In this document: positions 25,473 through 33,377 of the stretch, piece after piece | Numbering within the stretch: position 1 is the stretch's first letter | Layout: every line of letters starts with the position of its first letter | Assembly (NCBI RefSeq): GCF_030849505.1 | Contig: NZ_JAUJFI010000018.1 | Span: 1 to 51,719 of the forward strand | Source of the DNA: Azospirillum isscasi | GTDB lineage: Bacteria > Pseudomonadota > Alphaproteobacteria > Azospirillales > Azospirillaceae | Direction of reading: 5' to 3' | Length of the DNA: 51,719 bases | The notes under the pieces: model-generated | What the model was told of the DNA's origin: nothing | Databases searched by the model: none | What the model saw: the letters and a program-made list of their open reading frames with translations, nothing else | Program-made: the position numbers and the translations under genes

Positions 25473-27770
25473 ATGAGCAATGACGAAACCACCCCCCGCC
25501 AACCCGGCACCGCTCCGGGCACCGCCGACGAGTTCGACCGCCGCGACGCGCTGCGCGCCATCGCCGCGGTGGTGCGCGGCGACGGGATCGAGGTGGACGC
25601 CGACAGCACCCCGGCCCGCTGGTCGGTCGCCGTCGTCCACGAGGTGGTGGTTCCCGGCACCGACCGGAAGCTGAAGCTGCGTTTCCGCGTGGCGCTCGGC
25701 CCGCTGCCCGACATCGAGGCGGACCTCTGGAGCCTGATGACCGCGGAGGAGGGCTTCGGCCGCCCGCAGGCCAAGGCGCTGGGCAAGCGGGTCAAGGCGG
25801 CCTGCCTGTCCTCCGCCGCCATCGAGAAGGCGCGCGGGCGGGTGGACGGCTGGTTCGCCTCCATGGCGCAGCGCGCCGCCGGGTTCGGCGAGGCGTGGCG
25901 GCCCAAGGGCTTTGCCGACGAGCTGGGCCGGGTGATCGGCTTCGGCGGGCGCATCCCGCGCCTTCAGACCCTGCTGGACGCGCTGGAGGAAGCCTTCTCC
26001 ACCGCCGCGGCGCGGGCGGGCCTGAAGGTCCGGCGGGAGCGGCTGGAGAACGCTTCCGGCCTCGGCGTCTATCTGGACAGCTTCGCGACGGCCCGCGCCA
26101 TGGTGCGCAAGCTGCGGCTGTTCGTCGGCCCGACCAACTCCGGCAAGACCCACGCCGCCATGGACCGGCTGGCCGAGGCGCCGAGCGGCTGCTACCTTGC
26201 CCCGCTGCGCCTGCTGGCGCTGGAAGGGCAGGAGGCGCTGGAAACCCGCGGGCGCCCGTGCAGCCTCGTCACCGGCGAGGAGCGCGACGTGCGGCCGGGT
26301 GCGGCCTTCACCTCCTCGACCATCGAGATGGTCAACACCTCGAAGGTCTGGGGCGCCTGCGTCATCGACGAGATCCAGATGATCGGCGACCCCGACCGCG
26401 GCTGGGCCTGGACCCAGGCGGTGGCCGGCGTGGCCGCCCCGGAAATCCTGATGACCGGCTCCGCCGACGCCATTCCCTACCTCCAGCGCCTCGCCACCGC
26501 CCTGGGGGAGGAGCTGGAGGTCGTGGAGTTCACCCGCAAATCGCCGCTGCGCGTGCAGGAGGAGCGGGTGGCCCTGGACGGCGTGCGCCGCGGCGACGCG
26601 GTGATCGCCTTCTCGCGCAAGGACGTGATGGGGCTGCGCCGCGAGCTGCTGGCCCGCGACCACACGGTGGCGGTGATCTACGGCGCCCTGTCGCCGGAGG
26701 TGCGGCGGGCCGAGGCGCGGCGCTTCCGCGAAGGCACGGCGGACGTGCTGGTGGCGACCGACGCCATCGGCATGGGGCTGAACCTGCCGGTCGCCCGCGT
26801 CGTTCTGTCCACCACCCGCAAGTATGACGGGCGGGAGGAGCGCGACCTGAACTCCTCCGAGATCCGCCAGATCGGCGGGCGGGCCGGGCGCTTCGGCATG
26901 CATGAGGAAGGCCGCGTCGCGGTGCTGGAGGGGGAGAACATCAACCCGGTGCGCCGGGCGCTGACCACCCCGCCGGTTCCGCCGGAGGACCCGCGCGCCT
27001 GGATCAGCCCCAACCTGTCCCACGTCGAGGCCATCGCGCGGGAGCTGGACACCGACAGCCTCGCCAAGGTGCTGCGCACCGCCGGGCAGGAGCTTCTGCG
27101 CGCCAACCAGACCTTCCGCATGACCGACCTGGAGCAGCGCATCCAGGCCGCCGCCGCGGTGGACCGGGCGAAGCTGCCGCTGGCCGAGCGCGACATGCTG
27201 GCGCGCTGCCCGATCGACGTGCGCGACCAGAACAACCTGCGCCTTCTGGCGTTGTGGGCGACGAACCAGGGCAAGGGGCTGCGCAATTCCGCCCCCGACG
27301 CCGCCGAGCGCTTCCACCACCGCGTCGGCACCGACGTGGAGCTGGAGAAGGCGGAGCGCGCGGTGAAGGAGCTGACCGCCTATGCGTGGCTGGCCTACCG
27401 CTTCCCCGACGCCTATCCGGAGATGGATCTGTGCCAGGAGCGCCGGGCCATGCTCAACGCCTTCATCGAGCGGACGCTGGCCGAACGCTCGCTGGCCCGC
27501 GCCTGCCCGGTCTGCGGCACCCGGCTGAAGGCCAACCACCGTTTCCGGGTCTGCGACAGTTGCTACGCCGGGCGGGTGGAGGAACGGCAGGGCGACCGCC
27601 GCGGGCGGCGTCCGGACGGGGCGCGCGGTCAGCCGCCGCAGCCCCAGGCGGGCAACGGGGGAAAAGACGGTGCGGAGGGCCGCCTTCCGCATTTCCACCA
27701 CCCGGTTCCAGGCCGCGACCGCGGCAAGGGCGGTGCCGGGCACCGGAAGCGGCGGCCCGCCTCGTCGTAG
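25473..27770 (+). CDS. Suv3-type DEAD/DEAH RNA helicase
   Basis: A 765-residue superfamily 2 helicase. Motif I GPTNSGKT is at 219-226, motif II is DEIQ (299-302) as in mitochondrial Suv3, SAT-equivalent is TGS at 328-330, and motif VI QIGGRAGRFG is at 466-475. The N-terminal ~210 residues are family-specific. Near the C-terminus CPVC (678-681) and CDSC (694-697) form a probable zinc knuckle, followed by a basic, Arg/Gly-rich tail typical of RNA-binding proteins. Suv3 proteins unwind structured RNA for degradation; alphaproteobacteria carry the bacterial relatives. The ATG at 25473 follows GGAAGAAG at somewhat long spacing; longer in-frame readings lack family similarity. Confidence 0.9.
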   Translation: MSNDETTPRQPGTAPGTADEFDRRDALRAIAAVVRGDGIEVDADSTPARWSVAVVHEVVVPGTDRKLKLRFRVALGPLPDIEADLWSLMTAEEGFGRPQAKALGKRVKAACLSSAAIEKARGRVDGWFASMAQRAAGFGEAWRPKGFADELGRVIGFGGRIPRLQTLLDALEEAFSTAAARAGLKVRRERLENASGLGVYLDSFATARAMVRKLRLFVGPTNSGKTHAAMDRLAEAPSGCYLAPLRLLALEGQEALETRGRPCSLVTGEERDVRPGAAFTSSTIEMVNTSKVWGACVIDEIQMIGDPDRGWAWTQAVAGVAAPEILMTGSADAIPYLQRLATALGEELEVVEFTRKSPLRVQEERVALDGVRRGDAVIAFSRKDVMGLRRELLARDHTVAVIYGALSPEVRRAEARRFREGTADVLVATDAIGMGLNLPVARVVLSTTRKYDGREERDLNSSEIRQIGGRAGRFGMHEEGRVAVLEGENINPVRRALTTPPVPPEDPRAWISPNLSHVEAIARELDTDSLAKVLRTAGQELLRANQTFRMTDLEQRIQAAAAVDRAKLPLAERDMLARCPIDVRDQNNLRLLALWATNQGKGLRNSAPDAAERFHHRVGTDVELEKAERAVKELTAYAWLAYRFPDAYPEMDLCQERRAMLNAFIERTLAERSLARACPVCGTRLKANHRFRVCDSCYAGRVEERQGDRRGRRPDGARGQPPQPQAGNGGKDGAEGRLPHFHHPVPGRDRGKGGAGHRKRRPASS

Positions 27771-27882
27771 AAACCGGCCCATCCCAGCTCCGATTTCACG
27801 TTCTTCTTTGCTCCCTCGTCTTCTGGGGTGGCCGGTGATCCCCGTTTCGGGCGATTCACCCCGGTGGGAAAGGGAGCAAAGG

Positions 27883-28491
27883 ATGGGGTATATTTTCTAC
27901 GACTTGAGAAGATCCGACAGTTGCCGCGACATGGCGCCGGCTGCACTCGCTGACGGAACGTTCAGCGATGCCGCCCTGCCGGCGGGCATGGATATGGCCG
28001 GTATCTACATCATCGTGAACACGCAGACGAACAACCGCTACGTCGGGATCTCAAGCAACATCAAGAACCGATTCAACACGCGGCTCGCCACCGTGACGGA
28101 GATGGGCTTTCACAACTTGGAGATGCAGAGGATCGGGGTAACCTGGGGGTCGGTCTCCGTGCGGAACAGCTTGCCTCCGGCTACATATCTTCCTCAGCAG
28201 GCGGCTTGGCCGGTTCCCGGTTCCACCGTGGTTTCGCCGCCTCCTTTCGGCAGTTTCGTCGCAACGGTCGACGGTCAGTCCATCAACCTGGAGAAACTGC
28301 TGATCCGCTTCGTTCTGAGAAAGCTCGGCGCGGGAGGGACGGTGTCGAACAACGCAATGGCGTACCAACGCTACGACAACCCCACGGCGGACATCATCAA
28401 GGTGTGCGTGGCTTGGGGCGACATGGGCGGGCTTTTCCAGGCCGACTACATAGAGGCCGAGTGGTATCCCGGTATCGGCCACGGCTGGTGA
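27883..28491 (+). CDS. GIY-YIG-like domain protein, orphan
   Basis: A 202-residue protein. A GIY-YIG-type nuclease core is visible at about residues 45-75: AGIYIIVNTQTNNRYVGISSN is followed by KNRFNTRL, with a later acidic helix NLEKLLIRFVLRKLG that could supply the metal-binding Glu. The fold assignment rests on these motifs only. GGGAGCAAAGG precedes the ATG at 27883. Codon use is unlike the neighbours (paired AGA AGA near the start, ATA, TTG, many A/T third positions) and GC is lower, suggesting recent transfer. Possible roles are a homing-type or restriction-associated nuclease, or a non-catalytic DNA-binding protein. No partner methylase or intron is adjacent. Confidence 0.7.
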   Translation: MGYIFYDLRRSDSCRDMAPAALADGTFSDAALPAGMDMAGIYIIVNTQTNNRYVGISSNIKNRFNTRLATVTEMGFHNLEMQRIGVTWGSVSVRNSLPPATYLPQQAAWPVPGSTVVSPPPFGSFVATVDGQSINLEKLLIRFVLRKLGAGGTVSNNAMAYQRYDNPTADIIKVCVAWGDMGGLFQADYIEAEWYPGIGHGW

Positions 28492-28548
28492 ACGTCTGGC
28501 TCCGGAGAACCCGCATGGGGATCGATCAGGCGACCGCGCTGCCGATCC

Positions 28549-29289
28549 TCATCGCCCCCCGTCCCGGCGGGGCCACGTGATCTCCTCCGCCCCGCCGCCT
28601 TCGGTCAGGAAATAGCGGCGCAGGGGAACGAAGTCGGCGCCCAATTCATAGACCAATGGACGGCTGGTCGGGATTTCGAACAGCGGGATGTCCTGGTCGG
28701 GCACCCGGTCCAGATGCTTGACGAGGCCGCGCAGGCTGTTGCCGTGGGCCGACACCAGCACCCGCGCGCCGAGCCGCAGGGCCGGGCAGATGCCCTCCTC
28801 CCAGAAGGGGATCACCCGCTCCGTGGTGTCCTTCAGGCTCTCGCCGCGCGGCAGGTGGGCCTTGCCCAGCCCGGCGTAGCGCCGGTCCGACACCGCGGAA
28901 CGCGGGTCGTCGGGCTCGATGGGCGGGGGCGGGACGTCCCAGCTCCGCCGCCACAGGAAGACCTGATCGGCGCCGTGGCGGGCCGCCGTCTGCGTCTTGT
29001 TCAGCCCCTGCAAATCCCCGTAATGGCGCTCGTTCAGGCGCCAGTGCTTGTGCACCGGCAGCCACATGCGGTCCATCTCCTCCAGAACGATGTCGAGTGT
29101 TTTGATCGCCCGCTTGAGGACCGAGGTGAAGGCCACGTCGAAATCGAAACCGGCCTGCGTCAGCAGTCCGGCGGCGTGGCGCGTCTCGGCCACCCCCTGT
29201 TCGGTCAGATCGACGTCGGTCCAGCCGGTGAACAGATCCGAGCGGTTCCAGACGCTCTGACCGTGCCGCAACAGCACGAGTCGGTGCAT
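28549..29289 (-). CDS. gpmA: 2,3-bisphosphoglycerate-dependent phosphoglycerate mutase
   Basis: A 246-residue protein, the normal length of the dimeric/tetrameric dPGM. The phosphohistidine motif LLRHGQSVWN places the catalytic His at position 9; RLNERHYGDLQG (Glu87), RRSWDVPPPP and SAHGNSLRGLVKHLD are all present. It interconverts 3- and 2-phosphoglycerate in glycolysis/gluconeogenesis. The ATG at 29289 is preceded by GGGAGAGGGG; the in-frame extension upstream has no family similarity. It is monocistronic and convergent with the GIY-YIG gene. Confidence 0.95.
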   Translation of the reverse strand: MHRLVLLRHGQSVWNRSDLFTGWTDVDLTEQGVAETRHAAGLLTQAGFDFDVAFTSVLKRAIKTLDIVLEEMDRMWLPVHKHWRLNERHYGDLQGLNKTQTAARHGADQVFLWRRSWDVPPPPIEPDDPRSAVSDRRYAGLGKAHLPRGESLKDTTERVIPFWEEGICPALRLGARVLVSAHGNSLRGLVKHLDRVPDQDIPLFEIPTSRPLVYELGADFVPLRRYFLTEGGGAEEITWPRRDGGR

Positions 29290-29435
29290 GATCCCCTCTC
29301 CCTGACGTGACGGTGTCGCATCCGGGGAACGGGGGGCGGGGAAAAGGGTTCCGGCGGGGCGCTTCGGGCAACACGCCATTATGTCAATCTGGAAACACGC
29401 GCGACACATTCGGACAACAAATGCGAGGTAACCTG

Positions 29436-29465
29436 CGCGCCAGGCGAAATTATACGCCCGGCGCG
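29436..29465. promoter_or_regulatory. Palindrome upstream of the winged-helix gene
   Basis: CGCGCCAGGCG (29436-29446) and CGCCCGGCGCG (29455-29465) form an 11-bp inverted repeat with one mismatch around the AT-only spacer AAATTATA. It lies 49-78 bp before the start at 29514. It could be an operator for autoregulation or an mRNA hairpin. Confidence 0.5.
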
Positions 29466-29513
29466 TGCACAGCCGCACTGCGACGCCGAGCCAACTTGCG
29501 TTCCGAGGCCGCC

Positions 29514-29792
29514 ATGCAGCATCATGACCTCCTCTCCAGGACCGTTTCGACCGATCGGGACATCACCCTGGAGGCGCTTCGCGTGTTCACCTACCTGAGC
29601 CGGCGGCTCCATTTCGACCGTCCCGTGCCGGTGCTCCAGTCCGAACTGGCTGATGCGCTCGGCATGCAGCGGCCCAACGTCAACCGGGCCATCAAGCTGC
29701 TGGAAACCAAGCAGATCCTTCTGCGGGATTCCAAACTGGGGCGTGCGATCACGTTCCGGTTGAACCCGGAACTGGAGGGCGGCCGGGCCTGA
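29514..29792 (+). CDS. Small winged helix-turn-helix protein
   Basis: A 92-residue protein. The segment PVLQSELADALGMQRPNVNRAIKLLETKQIL (about residues 42-72) is a winged HTH of the MarR/Crp-C-terminal or RepL replication-protein type, followed by the wing (SKLGRAITFRLNPE). It probably binds DNA as a regulator; similarity to plasmid replication initiator RepL-type domains is noticeable but the protein is too short to call an initiator. The ATG at 29514 is the first after the palindrome at 29436-29465. Only 12 bp separate it from the hypothetical gene downstream, so the two form a small operon. Confidence 0.7.
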   Translation: MQHHDLLSRTVSTDRDITLEALRVFTYLSRRLHFDRPVPVLQSELADALGMQRPNVNRAIKLLETKQILLRDSKLGRAITFRLNPELEGGRA

Positions 29793-29804
29793 AACTGGTC
29801 CGGA

Positions 29805-30146
29805 ATGATTTTCGAAACCCGTCATCTCGTCTTCACGAACTCGGCCCTCAAGAAAGCCTTCGGCTGGTATCAGAAGGTGCCGAATCAGACCGATCTTCCG
29901 ATGGGAATGATCGCCTCCGTCGTTCCGAAATCCGACGGGGGCGTCGTGGTCATGGTGCAGCAGGGTGCCGCGAAGGTGCGCGACGTTGCCTTCATGCCCA
30001 GCAAAACGCTCGGCGTCCTCCTGCTTTTCTGCCGGCGTCAGAAAATTCCCATTCCGCGTGATGCGGAGAAGGACATCTTCCCCTCCGACGACGGCATCAT
30101 GCTGACGATCCGCGGCAGTTCCAGCACCACGCCGCCGCCGCCGTGA
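29805..30146 (+). CDS. Conserved-looking hypothetical protein
   Basis: A 113-residue protein that I do not recognise. It has alternating hydrophobic beta-like stretches (MIASVVPK, GVVVMVQQG) and an amphipathic segment (KTLGVLLLFCRRQKIPI), ends in a Ser/Thr/Pro tail, and has no signal or membrane segment. It follows the winged-helix gene by 12 bp, suggesting shared transcription and perhaps a toxin/antitoxin-like or regulatory pairing, which is speculative. GC3 pattern fits a real gene. Confidence 0.6.
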   Translation: MIFETRHLVFTNSALKKAFGWYQKVPNQTDLPMGMIASVVPKSDGGVVVMVQQGAAKVRDVAFMPSKTLGVLLLFCRRQKIPIPRDAEKDIFPSDDGIMLTIRGSSSTTPPPP

Positions 30147-30161
30147 CCCTCGCCCGCTTCC

Positions 30162-30359
30162 TCACTCGGCGCCGCAGCCGGTGGGTTGGGCCACGGTCAG
30201 AGGAATGTCCGCTTCGGTGAAGCGGTAGCCGTGGCCGGCGGCGAAATCCACCAGATCACCCAGCGTCAGCATCCCGCGCGACGCCCGCCGCAACGCCGCG
30301 CGCAGGGCCGGATCGGCCTCGGTCGCGACCAGGAATCGGATGTAGCCGCCATGACACAT
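30162..30359 (-). CDS. Nif11-like small protein
   Basis: A 65-residue protein. The stretch EADPALRAALRRAS ... LGDLVDFAAGHGYRFTEADI matches the Nif11 domain pattern (about residues 14-52): an N-terminal helix, then the LVxxAxxxGYxFT signature. Nif11 proteins occur in diazotrophs with unknown function, and the same fold serves as leader of RiPP precursors. Here the domain is followed by only ~13 residues ending TGCGAE, with no double-glycine cleavage site, so a free-standing Nif11 protein is likelier than a peptide precursor. I choose the ATG at 30359 because AGGAGG lies 7 nt upstream; a TTG at 30365 is too close to it. Confidence 0.75.
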   Translation of the reverse strand: MCHGGYIRFLVATEADPALRAALRRASRGMLTLGDLVDFAAGHGYRFTEADIPLTVAQPTGCGAE

Positions 30360-30522
30360 GCCCAAACCTCCTGGAATTGCGGCGTTGCGGACACAAGCAA
30401 TGGCCCGACGCGGATTGTCCGAAGTCTTGATATCGTCGATTTACCTAAAATTGTAGACAAAATGTGGGAAAGGCGATGCGGCGTCCTGCCGCACCGCCCT
30501 TAGCGTCGTCCCGACCCGGCCT

Positions 30523-32808
30523 TCATTCGCCCGGCTGCTGCACCGTCTCGGCGGGAACGGTGCCGGAGCCTCCGCTGTCCGGCGCGATGGCCGGCACGGG
30601 CTCGCCCGGCCCGGAGGCGGCGCGCAGGGCCCGCGCGGCGGCCTTCAGCCCGATCTCGGACCGGCGGTCCGGCATCAGCTCGAACAGCAGCAGGGACCGC
30701 CCGTTGACCGGGATCTCGTCGCCGGTGCGGGCGGTGGCGACCTCCAGCCGGTCCGGCTCCGTGGTGTCAACCAGCGTCAGCCAGCGGCTGCCGCCCGCGA
30801 CCTCCGGCAGCTTGAAGGGCACCACGTCGTGGTAGGCGTTGATGATGAGCAGCAGCGTGGCGTCGGACGCCGCCTTCTTGATGCCGGTGGCCTGCGCCCG
30901 CCCGTCCAGCAGCATGCCCAGGCAGCGGGCCATGGGGTCCTGCCACTGCTCGGTCGTCTTTTCCTCCCCCGCGGGGGTGATCCAGGTGACGTCCTTCACG
31001 TCGAGGTCGGGGTTGTAGGCACCGGTGAAGAAGCGCCCGCGGCGCAGCAGCGGATGGCTCTGCCGCAGGCCGATCAGGTGGCGGACGAAGTCGGTCAGCG
31101 CCCAGCCCTCGTCGCCGACGTTCTCCCAGTCGATCCAGCTGATCTCGTTGTCCTGGCAATAGGCGTTGTTGTTGCCGTTCTGGCTGCGGGCGAATTCGTC
31201 GCCGGCCAGGATCATCGGCGTGCCCTGGGAGAGCAGCAGCGTGGCCAGCAGGTTGCGCATCTGGCGGAAGCGCAGGGCGTTGATTTCCGGATCGTCGGTC
31301 GGCCCCTCCGCCCCATGGTTCCAGGAGAGGTTGTGGGAATGGCCGTCGCGGTTGTCCTCGCCGTTCGCGTCGTTGTGCTTGTCGTTGTAGGACACGAGGT
31401 CGTGCAGCGTGAAGCCGTCATGGGCGGTGACGAAGTTGACGCTGGCCCAGGGCTTGCGCCCCCGCCGGTTGAACACGTCCGCCGAGGCGGCCATGCGGGT
31501 CGCCAGTTCCGGCAGCTTTCCCTCGTCGCCCTTCCAGTAGGCGCGCACGGTGTCGCGGAACTTGTCGTTCCACTCCGCCCAACCCGGCGGGAAGCCGCCG
31601 ACCTGATAGCCGCCGGGGCCGCAATCCCACGGCTCCGCGATCAGCTTGACGCGCGACAGCACCGGGTCCTGCCGGCAGGCGTCGAGGAAGCCGCCGCTGT
31701 GGTCGAAGCCGTAGGTCTCCCGCGCCAGGATGGTGGCGAGGTCGAAGCGGAAGCCGTCCACATGCATCTCGGTCACCCAATAGCGGAGCGAATCGGTGAC
31801 CATCTGGAGGACGCGGGAATGCACGAGGTTCAGCGTGTTCCCCGTGCCGGTGTCGTTGATGTAGTAGCGCGGGTCCGGCGCCAGCCGGTAGTAGGAGGCG
31901 TTGTCGATGCCCTTGAAGGACAGCGTCGGCCCCATCTCGTTGCCTTCGGCGGTGTGGTTGTAGACGACATCCAGGATCACCTCGATTCCGGCGTCGTGAA
32001 GGCGGGCGACCATTTCCTTGAACTCGTGGATCGCGCCGGAGGCCAGATAGCGCGGATCGGGCGCGAAGAAGGAGATGCTGTTGTAGCCCCAGTAGTTGCG
32101 CAGTCCCTTTTCCAGCAGATAGCGGTCGTCCACGAAGGCGTGGACCGGCAGAAGCTCCACCGCCGTGACGCCGAGCGAGCGGATGTATTCGACCACCTCC
32201 TGCTGGGCGAGGCCGGCGAAGGTGCCGCGGTACTGCGGGGGCACCGCCGGGTGCCGCATGGTGTAGCCGCGCACATGGGTCTCGTAGAAGATCGACCGTT
32301 CCCAGGGGACCGCCGGGTGCCGGTCCTGGCCCCAGGTGAAGGCCGGATCGATCACCGCGCATTTCGGCATCCCCGGTGCGCTGTCGCGCCGGTCGAAGGA
32401 GAGGTCGCCGCGCGGCGAGCCGACGCGGTAGCCGAAATGCGCGTCCGACCAGCGCAGCGGGCCGACCAGATGCTTGGCGTAGGGGTCGAGCAGCAGCTTG
32501 TTCGGGTTGAAGCGGTGGCCCGCCTTGGGCTCGTACGGGCCGTGCACGCGGTAGCCGTAGACGGTGCCGGGCCGGGCGTCCGGAAGATAGCCGTGCCACA
32601 CCTCGTCGGTGTATTCCGGCAGCTCGATCCGCTCCAGCTCGCGGCGCCCGTCCTGGTCGAACAGGCACAGCTCCACTTTGGTGGCGTTGGCGGAAAACAG
32701 CGCGAAGTTGACGCCCAGCCCGTCCCAAGTGGCGCCGAGCGGGTAGGGCAGGCCCTCCCGGATGCGGGACTGGCGGAAAACCTTCGGAGCGAACGGCGGC
32801 TTCTTCAC
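30523..32808 (-). CDS. glgX: Glycogen debranching enzyme (isoamylase type, GH13)
   Basis: A 761-residue protein. An N-terminal CBM48-like domain (about 20-115: LGATWDGLGVNFALFSANA) precedes the GH13 barrel with VVYNHTAEG (282-290), the nucleophile Asp356 in VDGFRFDLA, the acid/base Glu392 in LIAEPWDCG and Asp464 in TAHDGFTL. It cleaves alpha-1,6 branches of phosphorylase-limited glycogen. The start is GTG at 32808 with GAGG 8 nt upstream; the in-frame extension to 32943 has no similarity. The C-terminal ~45 residues are Ala/Gly/Pro-rich, making it a little longer than typical GlgX. No other glg gene is in the window. Confidence 0.93.
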   Translation of the reverse strand: MKKPPFAPKVFRQSRIREGLPYPLGATWDGLGVNFALFSANATKVELCLFDQDGRRELERIELPEYTDEVWHGYLPDARPGTVYGYRVHGPYEPKAGHRFNPNKLLLDPYAKHLVGPLRWSDAHFGYRVGSPRGDLSFDRRDSAPGMPKCAVIDPAFTWGQDRHPAVPWERSIFYETHVRGYTMRHPAVPPQYRGTFAGLAQQEVVEYIRSLGVTAVELLPVHAFVDDRYLLEKGLRNYWGYNSISFFAPDPRYLASGAIHEFKEMVARLHDAGIEVILDVVYNHTAEGNEMGPTLSFKGIDNASYYRLAPDPRYYINDTGTGNTLNLVHSRVLQMVTDSLRYWVTEMHVDGFRFDLATILARETYGFDHSGGFLDACRQDPVLSRVKLIAEPWDCGPGGYQVGGFPPGWAEWNDKFRDTVRAYWKGDEGKLPELATRMAASADVFNRRGRKPWASVNFVTAHDGFTLHDLVSYNDKHNDANGEDNRDGHSHNLSWNHGAEGPTDDPEINALRFRQMRNLLATLLLSQGTPMILAGDEFARSQNGNNNAYCQDNEISWIDWENVGDEGWALTDFVRHLIGLRQSHPLLRRGRFFTGAYNPDLDVKDVTWITPAGEEKTTEQWQDPMARCLGMLLDGRAQATGIKKAASDATLLLIINAYHDVVPFKLPEVAGGSRWLTLVDTTEPDRLEVATARTGDEIPVNGRSLLLFELMPDRRSEIGLKAAARALRAASGPGEPVPAIAPDSGGSGTVPAETVQQPGE

Positions 32809-33377
32809 GGTTGAACCTCGTGTGGGCGCGTTGCGGCATGAAGCAGCACAGGAACGCGCAAGCCGCCCCGGTGATCCAGACATCGGCGCAATTTCCGACG
32901 TTTGCCGGCGTCTCAACTCTTGGCCGAACCATGTCGCCCTCATTCACCCAAAGAATGGGTCCGGTATGAGCATGGTCATAGTCGCCATGGCGAGTCGCGC
33001 CGATAATTATGACGTGCTATCATCGGTTCCGAACAATAAAGTTAAGTAAATCTCTGGGATATAGTCGGAAGTCATCCGACGAAAGGCCATGGAAGTGGAT
33101 GCGGCTTAAATGAAAACTTTCGCCTTGCCGTGCCGTCACCGCTCCTTTGGGGCTGAAAGCCTGAAGAGATTGGTGAAGAACAGGGCTGGTGGGGGGGCTT
33201 CTCCGGTCCTTCCGGCCCATCGGCGGCTTGCTTTCCGGCAACCTGCGATCCATGGCCTCTGAACCACCCAAATCGGCCAACGCCCCGGGCGCACGCGCTG
33301 CCGGTGCCCGGCGGTATCGTGCATCCGGCGGACCGGAAGCGACGCTCCAACCCCGCCCCACCAGAACGCGCCTGCCC
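32809..33377. other. Divergent intergenic region between glgX and a sensor kinase
   Basis: About 570 bp. The centre (33000-33060) is AT rich and probably holds promoters. A perfect palindrome GTCGGA-N5-TCCGAC is at 33064-33080. If the kinase starts at an upstream GTG (33189) or ATG (33252) instead of 33378, part of this is coding. I saw no other gene. Confidence 0.5.

Noticed and set aside
30360..30520. Sigma-54 (NifA-type) promoter before the Nif11-like gene
   Set aside because: No TGGCAC-N5-TTGC-like element was found in the ~160 bp upstream.
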